Source: Canna indica
Lineage: Eukaryota; Streptophyta; Magnoliopsida; Zingiberales; Cannaceae
Reading direction: 5' to 3'
NCBI GenBank assembly: GCA_034359265.1
Contig: CP136890.1
Coordinates: forward strand, 38,352,501 to 38,416,500
DNA: 64,000 bases
Below are positions 12,030 to 22,801 of this stretch, piece by piece; the stretch's first letter is position 1, and each line of letters begins with the position of its first letter. The position numbers and the translations under genes were made by a program. Under the pieces are notes generated by a model. That model was not told the DNA's origin, did not search any database, and saw nothing but the letters and a program-made list of their open reading frames with translations.

Positions 12030-14780
12030 CCACTATGGGATCGTCGCTTAATGCATTGATGCCTTTAAGAATTTCCCTTTGCAATCATAGGCTGTTGGAA
12101 GCTCTCTCTGCTCTGTAGGCTCTTAGCCTTTCTGACTTTCTGCCTTTCCTGATTACCTGATTGTTTTCCTGCTTTCCCGCTTCGCTAAAGTATTTAAGAA
12201 CTATAAAGCCACTAATCAAATAGAATGTTGCACAGAGAAGCTGCTAGTCTTTTCGACTATGCCTTCCTTTCCTTCTTATAGGGCACGAACGGGAGCCTTT
12301 CTTTCCTAGACTGTGGCGAGGGTCTTCCAAAGGGATAAGGTTTGCATCGCAACCAGCGAATTTCTCTTTGTCTAGAGACATAGATATACGGTGATTGATT
12401 CCACAGATCCAGCCGATCTACACTTTCCCCATTTTCTTTAATGAATCTCTTCTCTTAGGCATGGCTTCGCGGAATGTGCTTTCGTCTCTAAGTAATCCGA
12501 TGGTTGGGCGGTTCTTTCGTATCAAAGGCTCAAAGTCAAAGTCCCTCTTCCGAAAACGAAAAGCTATTTCAATGAAATGCGATTCAAATATGGCTAATAG
12601 GGAAATCCTATTTTTGGGGCCGGAGCAAGCTAAATGCTGAAGCCCTTTGTAGCCGTTCTATGCCTGTCTCTGGAATGAAATCTGAATCTCTTTCATGTGC
12701 TGGCGCAGGTCTTCCCATCTGTCCCCTGGTTCTACTCCTAACAGTTTGCATCGATTATCCAATACCATTCGAGAAAGAAGGACGGAAGAGGTTTCTATAT
12801 TGGTTTTCATTCGGGGCGATGGAGTTCGGTCACACAGGGCGTCTGATCATTGGTCCTATGCTTTGGGGCAGGTCCAGGGGCTCTCCTACTTCACGGTGAC
12901 AAAAGAAAGATCGGACATTAGCCCGTCAAACCCGCAATTTCCTGCTTGAATCAGAGGCTCCCTTCCATCCTGGGAACCGTTTTTGGGGGACATCCTATAC
13001 TTCCATTTTCCTTATTCTATGAAATAAGTAAGAAAGTCAAAATATAGTTGTAGCACCCTAACCTAAAGACTCTCCAAATTTCGCAAGAAATGACTCTTAC
13101 GAATCAGCAACTTTACCTCCCTTACTGTAACAAAACAAGTAATGAAACCTTAGAGTGCTTTGATCTTCTTCAAGACAGTGATGCTATAGTGGGCGGAGCC
13201 TAAGCGACTTTTGATCCAAAGCTCAGAAGAAAGAAGTCCTTCTGGACTGGACGCTGAGTACGCTTTCACACAACCGAAAGGAAAGACAGCAACCAAGCGA
13301 AATGGGGCCACCCTAGCCCATTGAGTGCTCTACCTCGGACCATCGAGCAGGCAGTCGGCTTCACCCCTTCGTTGGACACGGGAAAAAGGGAAAGGCTTCT
13401 TGCTCACCTAGCTTCTTCAATAAAAGGAAAAGGTCATGCGAGAGGCCCTATGGCTTATTTCCAGCCCTCTCTGTACCACTTCCAAAGTACGAGTTGGTTA
13501 GCTCATGAGCTCGTGCGAAGAAGACCCGTGCTGATGGTGAATAAATCGGACACATACAGTCTCTTGACCCGGTGTGCTTTATGGATTTCGAGTCGAGAAT
13601 AGAGCAGTGAGCGAATTAGCCCTTCTTCTATAAAGAAAGTCCGACTTTCTTTGAACAATCAAAAGTCAATGTCAATGGTGGTCTTACAGCCATCCATGGC
13701 CATGGTCACGCTTATCGCTCAATTGTAGTGGTCGGCCTAAACAATAGTCTTCCTCCCTCACCCTCAGAAGGAATCCCAGCTAGGTGATACGCGGACTCAC
13801 TCCCGAACTACGCTAACCTTGCAGCTCTTTCACTTTCATACGATGATTTAGCGGAGGTGGGCTTTCCTGATGTTTCAAGGATAGCTTGCGAAACAACTTG
13901 GCATTCTCCAACCCGAACAACGCCACCTCAAGCAAAGGGGGCTATTGGCGGAGTTGTGATTGATGTCGATGCAGCATTTTCACACTCGTATAGCTCATCC
14001 ACTTGGTTTTCACTAATATAAGGCTTCAATAAAAGGAATGAACAAGGGATTTCTGTTCTTTCTTCGGCCCGAACTACAGAATGAGTTCTTTCCTCTTTAA
14101 GAAAGAACACTTTCCACTTTCGTACCAAGATTGATTCCTAGCCTGTAGGGCATAGCAATGAACCATAAATGAACCGGAAGGGATAGGGATGATAGAGTGC
14201 TATTCCGAACGAAGGCTGTCTTGTGGAATGTCATTTCCAAGAGAAGAGATTTATTCGAAGAACAGGAAGTAGGGTACAGAATGATTCTTTTACCAATCTG
14301 ATTCTAGTCTGAATGCGACATTGAACGAATGAAACGAACTACCTGAATGACTCGCTGTCGAACCCGAAGAAGCGACTCTTTATGAACCGAGGCAAACCGC
14401 CCGCTTGCACGCCTTAAAACGGGACAGAAGTCTCGAGTTGGATAAAGACGAAGTGAGGAATGCTGTTTCCGCTTAAAGCGTTCTAGAGAACAGGAGGAAA
14501 CCATTTATTGGTTTGTTTACAGGGGTCGGGACCACTTCATCTGTTATGATAGGATTAGTTATGAACCCGGAGGGCTGTTCTGAATGTTGGTAGCATGTAA
14601 AAAATGTGGGCTAAGACTCAGAGTTTGGTTGGGCCGGCGGCGAATTGGCACTACTAATAATATGAGCAAGCAAAGGAAAGACAGTTCGATATAAAGTGAG
14701 AAAGCTACTGCTTTGTTTGATCGGTATTTGAACCTAATGATGATATGATGTAGATAGAGATCAGAGTTCATTATTGGATC
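12030..14780. other. Spacer without recognisable genes
   Basis: Only short frames are present (81, 79, 84 and 93 codons on the plus strand between 12395 and 13602), none with family motifs. Composition matches the left half. The last few hundred bases are presumably the atp9 5' flank; a GATATAAAGTGAG stretch near 14689 faintly resembles plant mitochondrial promoter cores (CRTA/YRTA type) but is too weak to call. Confidence 0.5.
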
Positions 14781-14862
14781 GCGGTGTGGGGAAGAGGAAT
14801 CGACGAAGAATCCAGGAAAGAGCAGCGAAGGAAAAGCGTGACGAGCAAATTCTCGTCTCGAG

Positions 14863-15087
14863 ATGTTAGAAGGAGCAAAATCAATCGGTGCCGGAGATGC
14901 TACAATTGCTTCAGCCGGAGCTGCTGTCGGTATTGGAAACGTCCTCAGTTCCTCGATTCATTCCGTGGCGCGAAATCCATCCTTGGCTAAACAATTATTT
15001 GGTTATGCCATTTTGGGCTTTGCTCTCACCGAAGCTATTGCATTGTTTGCCCTAATGATGGCGTTTCTGATCTCATTCGTATTCCGA
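14863..15087 (+). CDS. atp9: ATP synthase F0 subunit 9 (c subunit)
   Basis: This encodes the proton-carrying c-ring subunit of mitochondrial ATP synthase, a two-helix hairpin in the inner membrane. From MLEGAK the frame shows both helices and the polar loop ARNPSLAKQ. The conserved acidic residue E57 sits in FALTEAIAL. Several serines (S7, S17, S31, S71) stand where the family has leucine or phenylalanine, as expected of unedited plant mitochondrial codons (C-to-U makes Leu/Phe). The genomic frame runs on to 15111, but codon 75 at 15085-15087 is CGA. In many plants this codon is edited to the UGA stop, giving the usual 74-residue protein, so I end the gene there. One oddity is D12 in place of the usual alanine; editing cannot repair it. 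Confidence 0.95.
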
Positions 15088-15587
15088 TCGCAAAAAGAAA
15101 TGTATTTGTGATTTAGTAGGAAGATTTCCAAAATCGTTTTCTAATAGTAGATTGGCGGGTGGGCGGGCGATTAGACGGTATCTAGTTCCAAGGCTATGGG
15201 GGTTCAACTCCTCCTTAATCGCAGACACTTGGCTTGTAAACTCTCCTAAAAGAAAGAAGGGCCCGCCAGGTCTGTATATTTCTTGAGCTGATCCGGTCGT
15301 TAGTTGCACTTTTCCTGTTGTGAAGAAATGAATTGAATTAGCCTCTAATTACTCGATTCCTGTCTTTCATCCGAAAAAAGGGCACGTGATATCTATCTGT
15401 CATTTAGGAAAGAGACCCGGAACTAAACAATCGATGATTCTTGCCCACTCTCTCCAGCTTTCCCATCGAGAAAGAGTCAAAAGAAAGATTCGCTCCTTAC
15501 CCCCTGGTCCCTAGCATTGAATGATTCTCCCCCGAGGGAGACTGATCCTCTTCTTTATTCTTCTATTTCAAATGAAAGCATTACCAA

Positions 15588-15836
15588 ATGATAGAAGAAA
15601 AGAAAAAAAAGAGGTTTCGTCAACCTGAAGCCGCTAAAGCACTCCGAACGGCCTTTGATCGCCTTCCACTAGAAGAAGCCTCGGAACAGCTCCTTATGGC
15701 TCTACGAAATGAGATCGACCACCTTTCACATATGATCAATGGAAGGGACGCCAGAAATAGAGCCATTTCCCACTTAGAGAATTGGATTTCAAAGTTCCGG
15801 AGTGCAACATTTTCAGTCTCTTTCCAGGCAGAATAG
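15588..15836 (+). CDS. Small unidentified ORF upstream of nad3
   Basis: This is an 82-codon, hydrophilic and charged frame beginning MIEEKKKKR, with heptad-like spacing in residues 18-62 (LRTAFDRLPLEEA, LLMALRNEIDHLSHM) that suggests helices. I do not recognise the family. It ends 144 bases before nad3 and could share its transcript. No membrane segment or known motif is visible. It may be a chance frame in the nad3 leader region. Confidence 0.3.
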   Translation: MIEEKKKKRFRQPEAAKALRTAFDRLPLEEASEQLLMALRNEIDHLSHMINGRDARNRAISHLENWISKFRSATFSVSFQAE

Positions 15837-15979
15837 GAGGCCAGTTGACTTCAATGGAGTGGGGTGGGGCATCACGCCTAGTTGTAGACGAACATTAGGA
15901 GTTTTTTCTTTTTTCGGTAGGCCGCTCCGCGAGAAAGGAGCGCCGCGAGCAAAGCGGGAGAACAAAGTGGGCTTTTGTG

Positions 15980-16336
15980 ATGTCGGAATTTGCACCTATT
16001 TTGATCTATTTAGTGATGAGTCCGCTAGTTTCTTTGATCCCACTCGGTGTTCCTTTTCCATTTGCTTCCAATAGTTCGACCTATCCAGAAAAATGGTCGG
16101 CCCACGAATGTGGTTCCGATCCCTCTGGTGATGCCAGAAGTCGTTTCGATATACGATTTTATTCGGTTCCTATTTTATTTATTATCCCTGATCCGGAAGT
16201 CACCTTTTCTTCTCCTTGGGCAGTACCTCCCAACAAGATTGATCCGTTTGGATCTTGGTCCATGATGGCCTTTTTATTGATTTTGACGATTGGATCTCTC
16301 TATGAATGGAAAAGGGGTGCTTCGGATCGGGAGTAA
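15980..16336 (+). CDS. nad3: NADH dehydrogenase subunit 3 (complex I)
   Basis: This is a membrane subunit of respiratory complex I, 118 residues, the usual plant length. MSEFAPI is the standard N-terminus; an in-frame GTG lies just upstream at 15977, and I chose ATG 15980. The hallmark loop AHECGSDPSGDARSRFDIRF contains the cysteine of the ECG motif that is conserved across complex I. The C-terminus LLILTIGSLYEWKRGAS is standard. Many P and S codons (for example PDPEVTFSS, VPPNKIDPFG) occupy sites known to be edited to L and F in plants, so the gene reads as unedited mitochondrial DNA. It lies 44 bases ahead of rps12, the conserved nad3-rps12 cotranscribed pair. Confidence 0.95.
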   Translation: MSEFAPILIYLVMSPLVSLIPLGVPFPFASNSSTYPEKWSAHECGSDPSGDARSRFDIRFYSVPILFIIPDPEVTFSSPWAVPPNKIDPFGSWSMMAFLLILTIGSLYEWKRGASDRE

Positions 16337-16380
16337 CCACTAGTGATAGGGCAAAGGGGGAAAGGACATAGGAAAGAGGG

Positions 16381-16758
16381 ATGCCTACATTCAATCAATT
16401 GATTCGTCATGGTAGAGAAGAAAAATGGCGCACGGACCATACTCGAGCTTTGGATCAATGTCCCCAGAAGCAAGGAGTATGCCTGCGTGTTCCGACGAGA
16501 ACACCGAAAAAACCAAATTCAGCTCTACGTAAGATAGCCAAAGTACGGTTGAGCAATCGACAACATATATTTGCTCACATTCCAGGCGAAGGTCATAATT
16601 CGCAGGAACATCCTATAGTCTTAGTCAGAGGAGGTAGAGTGAAAGATTCGCCAGGTGTGAAATCCCATCTTATTCGAGGAGTCAAGGATTTGTTGGGAAT
16701 TCCGGATCGCAGAAGGGGCAGATCTAAATATGGTGCAGAAAGACCAAAATCGAAATGA
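16381..16758 (+). CDS. rps12: Mitochondrial ribosomal protein S12
   Basis: S12 lies in the small-subunit decoding centre. The 125-codon frame is full length and keeps the core [19 protein letters not shown] and the loop [15 protein letters not shown] (S to L sites known to be edited). It directly follows nad3. Compared with the form I remember for angiosperms, several replacements are not explained by editing: W16 and H20 in 'KWRTDHTR' (usually arginines), QH for HD near residue 61, and changes in EHPIVLV. An intact frame with changes in a very conserved protein fits either a lineage with fast mitochondrial evolution or a nuclear copy drifting without yet gaining a stop. Confidence 0.93.
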   Translation: MPTFNQLIRHGREEKWRTDHTRALDQCPQKQGVCLRVPTRTPKKPNSALRKIAKVRLSNRQHIFAHIPGEGHNSQEHPIVLVRGGRVKDSPGVKSHLIRGVKDLLGIPDRRRGRSKYGAERPKSK

Positions 16759-16759
16759 A

Positions 16760-18320
16760 TGGAAGATGCCTCTGGAATGTCCTTTTTTATCGAAAAGGGC
16801 GGGGCGCAAGAACAAGTCTTTCAATCGTCCCAAGGCTTGCTTCCGAGGGCGAAGGGCTACTACCGCCAGCGTCTACTACCACGACCGACGATCACTCCTT
16901 TACTCGCGGGGAAGTCATTTACCTTTAAAGAAGCTCCCCCTACTCGACTCGGAAATAGCTGATCAAATAAATGGGAGGACTCGGAACTGGTATCTGCCAA
17001 GATAACTATTCCTCAAACAAACTTGGCGCTTTCCAGCAGTTAATAGAACTCTTTTTTTCCGAGCGAGGTCGGTCATAGAAAGATTTCTCAAAACACGTAG
17101 GATCCAGCCATAGAAGGAGCTAGGAAAGAATAAAGTACAAATGTTTGGTTTTTTTCGTTGTTGGACAGAAGAGAAGCCTAAATATAGGAAAGTCTCTGGT
17201 TGTCGAGTCCATCCCAGTGAGAAATAAGCACTGCTTGCTACTTTTCATCAGAAAAGGAACCACTATTCCTGTGTTTTTTTGTATGTTAGCCAGGTGAAAG
17301 GCTCACTCGGCCGGCAAATATGCACTTTCTATCCAAGGGAGGAGGCTCTCTCAAACTCCATGTTCTCAGCCGGCCCGCCCTAGCTTTATCGTAACCCCCC
17401 TCATCTGGTCCAAGAACCCGGCCTTTTATTTCTAAGATATATAAGTGACTCGCCTTCTCCTCGTTCGAGGAGGAGAAGGATTCCTTCTAGCGCTGGTTGA
17501 GCTCACTTCCCCTTTCCTTGGATTGGGACGAAAAATCGAAAGAAAATCCAAGATTTTTTGCATTCCCCGCCGGCTTCATCGGCAAGACAAGACGCACCCG
17601 TGGTGGCTTAAGATCCACTCCTGCAGACCAACCCTCCTCGCAACAATGAATCAGTTAGTAACAAATAAGTCAAAAAGGCCAAGGAAAAGGAGGAGGATAA
17701 CCGTATGATCACAAAACCTTATCTGGTATCCGGCTTGGATGGATTCCGTGCCGGATACGCCAGGGTTCTCTCAGCCAGACTTCCGTTCGACGGAATGGCG
17801 CACCAGCATCTAGCACATTTCCTGTCCAGATGTGGGCCGGTAGCGCAGAATGGGGCACTGTGCCTTAGGCTCTTCGTAAAATTATTGGCACGCCCACCTC
17901 TCTGAAGAGTTGATCCCGACTTGGGAAGCAAGGGTCTCGGAGTTCAGAAAGCAGTTCAGCAACACACAAAGAGGGGTTGGAGTGCCCGAACAACTCAAAA
18001 ACCACGCAAAGGGATAATGACCCTGTCACTCCGTTCATTGCAAGGTGGCGAGCCCTGACTTTGTCCTATCCCATGAAGTTTACTTAGAAAGAGCTCCTAA
18101 AGATGTGCATGAAAAACAAAACGGAAGGCACGACTTATCCTAGATACTCCTGCCCCAAACCTTTAAGGGATTCGACGACTTGTGCACTAAAGCTCACGAT
18201 GTGGAAGCACATATTAGCAAACGGCGGCGTCCTACGAAGTAATTGAAGTCTCGTGGATCACACATGGAGATGAGAGTTCATCAGGCGCTTTCTTCGCAGT
18301 CTTCCTTCTTCGTCTGTCTC
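16760..18320. other. Spacer downstream of rps12, no recognised gene
   Basis: Three plus-strand frames lie here: 16759-16962, 17445-17708 (87 codons, basic C-terminus SKRPRKRRRITV) and 17705-17905 (66 codons). I recognise none. The last starts 4 bases before the stop of the second, but neither has a motif and the antisense of the third is fully open, so they are not called genes. Confidence 0.5.
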
Positions 18321-18330
18321 TACAGGTCTA

Positions 18331-18480
18331 GTTAGTTGCTTGATTCTGTAGCATCCAACCATATGACTGGTAATAGTTCTTGCTTGTCTTCTCTTAATAA
18401 TCTTTCACAACCTTTATTCGTTAATACTGCCAATTCTGCAAGATTTCTTGTGTCCAAGAAAATCAGACTGTTGGGTAACT
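18331..18480 (+). mobile_element. Ty1/copia protease-region fragment
   Basis: The frame reads LDSVASNHMTGNSSCLSSLNN. It matches the protease active-site block of plant copia polyproteins (W.LDSGAS.HMTG), with the catalytic-site glycine replaced by valine. After about 50 codons the match ends. It is a short, inactive fragment within mitochondrial-type DNA. Confidence 0.65.
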
Positions 18481-18579
18481 CATCCGAAGCATGGCCAAAA
18501 GCTTCTAGTTCGGCTAATCATTCTCTTCACTTTTCAAACAGACCACCTCTAACACTGCGTGCCTTTAGTTAGGAAAGAT

Positions 18580-20290
18580 TAGTGTAGGAAAGGATATCCT
18601 ACCTCTTATCTGATCTTTTCCATGTACCCTCCTTGACTGTGAATCTTCTTTCTCTTGGGCAGTTAGTGGACCAAAATGTTGATATTCGACCCCTGTTACC
18701 GACGGGAAACTGGAATTCCTTTAGTAAGATAGCTCATGAGTGATCAAACCAGTTCCTTATTTCAGGAGTTTAGGAGTGCATATGAGTTTTTGAGTGCATG
18801 AGTCAAGGTGCGCTTCTCTTCCAATCGAATATATTCGATTAATAAAGCAAAGCCAAGAGGAGAAGTATACCAGTCCGGCGCAATCAGTTATCAACCAAAC
18901 CATTTTTTTTTACAACTGGATAGTCTCCCGAAACTGGTCAACTGGTAAATCCGGAACATTCCTTTATTGACAAAATTCCCCTGTCCGTAGCAAAGGCTCG
19001 CATCTGGCCCACTGGCGGATTCCAAAAATCCTCTCTCATTAGTCAAAAACTGGAGTTAGGGGCTGCAATAAGCCAATCGTAGATAGATATGGATCAACCC
19101 CTGATTCTTGCGCCAAAGATCTGACCATTTCCGCCGAACTCAAAAGACAATTCTTTTTTTTTATTACATCTCTTTGTAAGTTCCATTCAAGAGTTCTTGT
19201 GTGTTTCCACGCTCCCGATCCCAAGTTGACATGATTGCCACAAGTAACCGTGATTAGTCTTTCAACCGTTGATTTTTTCAAATGCTCAAGGTGGAAGCCT
19301 TTGATTAGTAGGGGAGTAGGCGCCTTACCAAGCGCACGTCCGGATTCGAGGTTTTCACAACCAAGCAAGCCACTTCTCCAAGGCCTTTCCGAATGAGAAT
19401 CACTATCCACGGAACACCACCTTCTATATCAATCATAGCAATCACCAAGTCAAAACTGGAAAATCCGCCAGATTTAGAGCGCGAATACAGATAGGAGCTT
19501 AGCACCCTATTATATAATAGGTAACATCACGCTACCAAGATGAAGGCCTAAACGGAACGAATACGAGCAAGCAGACCAGCGACTAGAGGAGACGACCAGA
19601 TGCCCGTCCTAACTGAGCCCTGTGAGAACCCAGCTTGACTGCACCAAATTGAAACGCGAGGCGACGATCCGGGGAACCATGACCGGCACAGGATCTTTGC
19701 AACCGCAGGGAGACGCTTTTGTCACTCTCTAGGAGGTCAGAAAAGAGGCGCTGTACGGGATTTATAGCAGGCGGGTCATAAGTCCAGCTGGTGAAGGCAG
19801 GGGAACCGGACAAGTGGGTGAACATTCAGGCAAGAAGAGGGCTTTGAATGTAGGGGCTTCTAAGTGTAAAGAGGCTACACGAAGGGCCAAAGCTCCAGTA
19901 ATACCGGGAAAGCAGAAAGCATGGATAGGGCAAGGGGCTATGGACGACGTGACGCACCCGTTAGCACCGGATGAATGACGCAAACTTGAGCGCCTGAAGT
20001 CACGAGAGAAGGACGTGAGTTCCTTCAGGGCAATGGGCATAGTAGAAAATTAGGTCATGCGCGAATGCAGAAACGGGACAAGGAGAGACGCTAGTCCACT
20101 AAAAACTTCACCCATCAAGCGAACGAGTCGCTAAGGCTTCCACAGAACGAAGCTTATAGAAAAAGGAAGAAACTATCCAATCAAAACCTCGCCAAGTCTC
20201 TAATCAGGGGCTCCATCACGTTAGCCAATACGAGGAGTGGCTGTTCTGTATAGTATATTACAGCTAATGCACTCCATGATTCTGAATACA
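18580..20290. other. Spacer without recognised genes
   Basis: Minus-strand frames at 19039-19410 (123 codons) and 19305-19505 overlap and show no motif that I know. 19762-20040 is open on both strands. Nothing supports a gene, RNA or intact mobile element here. Confidence 0.5.
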
Positions 20291-20309
20291 CCAACTGCGC
20301 TCAACTTGT

Positions 20310-20590
20310 ACGCTGAACTCGCTTTTGTGGAGTCCTAAGGAATTCGGAAGGTCCTATGCTTTCTATTTTGGCGTAGGTTCCCATTTTTTAGCAGAGTTGC
20401 GAGCTCTCCTAGTCGGAATTCGTATCAGCGGACTAATCCCTCATGTTGTGGAGCTAGATTCAAGATTGTTGATCTGCTCAACAATAGGCCATGGAAAAGT
20501 TCATATTGGTGGGACGAGTTCCTTCTGTGACACCTACCGTCCTATGGTCATTCACACCTATAGGGAAGGAAATCAAGCAGTCCCTTGCAA
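20310..20590 (+). mobile_element. RNase H fragment of a LINE-type element
   Basis: The plus-strand frame contains FLAELRALLVGIRISGL, then VVELDSRLLI and 'IHTYREGNQA'. This is the pattern of the RNase H domain at the end of plant LINE ORF2 and related proteins (E.RAL..GL, E.DS..., H..RE.N..AD). The final AD is lost to a frame change (VPCKS instead). It is flanked by no other LINE domain on this strand, so it is an isolated fragment. Confidence 0.55.
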
Positions 20591-20815
20591 ATCATGGAAT
20601 TGTTACCAGCAGCAACAACATCTTCACAAGGGTCCAGGACTTACCGCGATTGGCAAAGGGACACATCAGACTTGATAAAGAAGGCCTGCCGCACATTAGA
20701 GAGGGAAGGACATGATGAAAAGCAAGCAATCATATTTTCACTATTGTTTTTCCTTAAATGAATGTAAACCAGGGAGGCAAGAACTCCCACTTAGACTTAT
20801 GTACCCGTTTGTTAG

Positions 20816-21010
20816 TTAATCAATAAGAGATGCCAACGAGCATAACACTATTGTTTCATCGGCAAAGAGTAGACGTGATATCGGTGGACTTCCTCTTGGC
20901 GTCAACAACTGTAAACCAGCATTCTGCTGAAATAATCTCGTGAGACCTCTACTAAGCATAAGCACTTCCTCTGCAATAATAAAGAGGGCAGGTGCCGCAA
21001 GCCCCAACAT
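20816..21010 (-). mobile_element. LINE reverse transcriptase fragment with FADE motif
   Basis: The minus strand reads APALFIIAEEVLMLSRGLTRLF followed by 'PRGSPPISRLLFADETIVL'. This is the LINE RT stretch leading to the catalytic FADD box, here FADE, so one catalytic aspartate is replaced. Its upstream edge (LFIIAEE) overlaps in meaning with the downstream edge of the separate minus-strand RT fragment at 31363-32201 (LFIIAE), so the two may be parts of one element type split by rearrangement. Confidence 0.65.
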
Positions 21011-21129
21011 GGAAACAGGGTCTGAAAGAGCTGGATCGGGGGTACATAAAGATATTTGTCAGCTTGCCTTTACCCACCTTCCTAACCCGTGGAACCTGCT
21101 TGCCCCTTGGATGAGATCGCGTGAAAGCT

Positions 21130-21820
21130 AAGAAGCGGCGTTCGTTCGGTGACCCCGCCTCACTTCACTTACACCAATAAAAAAGAATGTACCCATACCC
21201 TCCCACCAATGCCATCAATACCACGGTGGATTCTATTCTACTTACTTTGCACCAAACAAACAATGACCTATGAGTCCATATGAACTTCAGATATTGGAAG
21301 AATCAATTCCCAACAACATCGAAGACCATCCAGCAAAGAACGTAATTTCGCAACTATTGATGATGATGCCACATCAAAATGGGAATATGCAACATAGAGA
21401 TTTCCAGAAGCATCCCGTCCCCCTCCACCCTTGCTTTCCTTCTCTTCCTTGCCCTTTCATAGAAAAATGACCACGGTTAGATGCATTTTTTCCATATCTG
21501 CTGTTTTGGATTAGTCTCTCTGTCATTCAATTATTTGTGCAGAATGCCTTTCAACAACATAAGGGAAGGAGAGAGCTTTGCGCCATCAGTGTGAGTCCCT
21601 TCAAAAGATAGATAAAGCTACCACCACCAACTAGGAAACTCATCTCGTCCTCGAGCTGCCTTTCCTCAAACACGACACGTCCACGCCGGGAAGTCAGATC
21701 TGCCTTCCCTCCCCTCAGGGTAACCAATGAAAGGAAAGAAAGACAAAATGGAAAGGAGGTAGCCTAAGTAGGAGCGATGAGTGGATTCAGTTAAACAGGA
21801 CGACCTTGAGAAGTAGTGAA
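21130..21820. other. Spacer before the Rep-like ORF
   Basis: Only short frames are present and no motif is recognised. A stem-loop nonanucleotide origin such as those used by circular single-stranded DNA replicons (TAATATTAC type) was looked for by eye and not seen here. Confidence 0.45.
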
Positions 21821-21825
21821 AAGGC

Positions 21826-22515
21826 TTGTTAGACAATGGTAAAGGAAAGGGAAATGATTGCAAAAGAAATACTCACTTGCGGAAGTATATTCTGCTTACC
21901 TTGAGTAGAGCGGATAAGGAGAGAAGAGCAGCGCTAGATAAGAAAGAAATTGCGGATAGGATTAGAGGGTGCTTCTCTTGCATATCTATTATTGTGGCAA
22001 GGGAACAGCATGAGGAGATAGGACACCATTTTCATATAGCCATTAGAAACATATGTGCCACCAGAGACAACGCTCCAAAGAAACTAAGGAAGGCCTTTCC
22101 CGAGTTTGAGGGAGCACAGATGTTGGTTACCTTTCACAAGGTGTGGGCAACAGGGTGTCAATACGTAATGAAGGAGGACCCGAAGCCTTTGGTATGGGGG
22201 GAGGATATTGTAGAGACCATTAAAGAAATGCTCGCGGCAAGAAAAGGACATGAAGGGACGACAAAAAAGGAAATTATGCAAAAGCTTAAGGGGTTAAAGG
22301 ACTGGTACGAGACTTATGAGGACCCAGAGCTGCATACAATGCTTTTATCCAAAGAAAATGCGTTGAAAAACGTATTTGAAGACATCTATTTTGAAACATG
22401 TAGGTATTGGAGGCCTTGCAACTACATAGCAATAGGAGGAGAAGAGGAACAAAACATTAGAAAAATCAAGAAAAAGAAGAATAGCACCCATAAGAAGGAG
22501 GAGGAGGAAGTTTAA
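21826..22515 (+). CDS. Rep-like rolling-circle (HUH) endonuclease remnant
   Basis: This is a 229-codon frame resembling the N-terminal nuclease of Rep proteins from circular single-stranded DNA viruses and related plasmids. In order: KYILLTLSR (residues 20-28) at the place of motif I; HHFHIAI (about 66-72) with the HxH metal-binding pair of motif II; QYVMKEDPKP...WGE (about 111-125) with the catalytic-type YxxK of motif III. The last 60 residues are lysine/glutamate rich. The superfamily 3 helicase with its GxxxxGKT box, normally fused behind, is absent. The frame opens at TTG 21826 with no in-frame ATG before motif III, so the true start is lost or lies across a frameshift. It stays open for 690 bases, which argues for recent function or recent arrival. 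The family call is from motifs only. Confidence 0.55.
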   Translation: MLDNGKGKGNDCKRNTHLRKYILLTLSRADKERRAALDKKEIADRIRGCFSCISIIVAREQHEEIGHHFHIAIRNICATRDNAPKKLRKAFPEFEGAQMLVTFHKVWATGCQYVMKEDPKPLVWGEDIVETIKEMLAARKGHEGTTKKEIMQKLKGLKDWYETYEDPELHTMLLSKENALKNVFEDIYFETCRYWRPCNYIAIGGEEEQNIRKIKKKKNSTHKKEEEEV

Positions 22516-22801
22516 TGAGTGAAATGAAAAAGGGGGCCAGGAAGAAGAGAAGCAGCAGGAGCCACAGGTGCCAATGAACTGTGGGATGAAGGCGAAAATC
22601 AAAGTCATGGGCGGGCCAATAGGTAAGGTGCCCGAGAGGGTAAAGGAAATGTGGAGTGTCGATGATTAAGCGTAAGGAAAGACAGCCACTCATCTCCCAA
22701 CACTCATCCCGCGACGCAAGAAAAGTCATTTTTTTATTTCGTAAGGAACATATCCCTCTTAGCAAAAACCACCAATTACCGATCCTCCGTAAAGAACGAG
22801 T

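Noticed and set aside
15901..15965. GC-rich stretch before nad3 (GCCGCTCCGCGAGAAAGGAGCGCCGCGAGC) considered as an RNA gene
   Set aside because: It folds into a short hairpin like other mitochondrial spacer repeats, with no tRNA or rRNA features.
17705..17905. 66-codon frame considered as a mitovirus polymerase fragment
   Set aside because: Mitovirus-derived pieces are common in plant mitochondria, but none of the polymerase motifs is present here and the antisense frame is equally open.
22345..22765. Minus-strand hydrophobic frames (87 and 99 codons)
   Set aside because: They are antisense to the lysine/glutamate-rich end of the Rep-like ORF, which reads as phenylalanine and leucine on the other strand.
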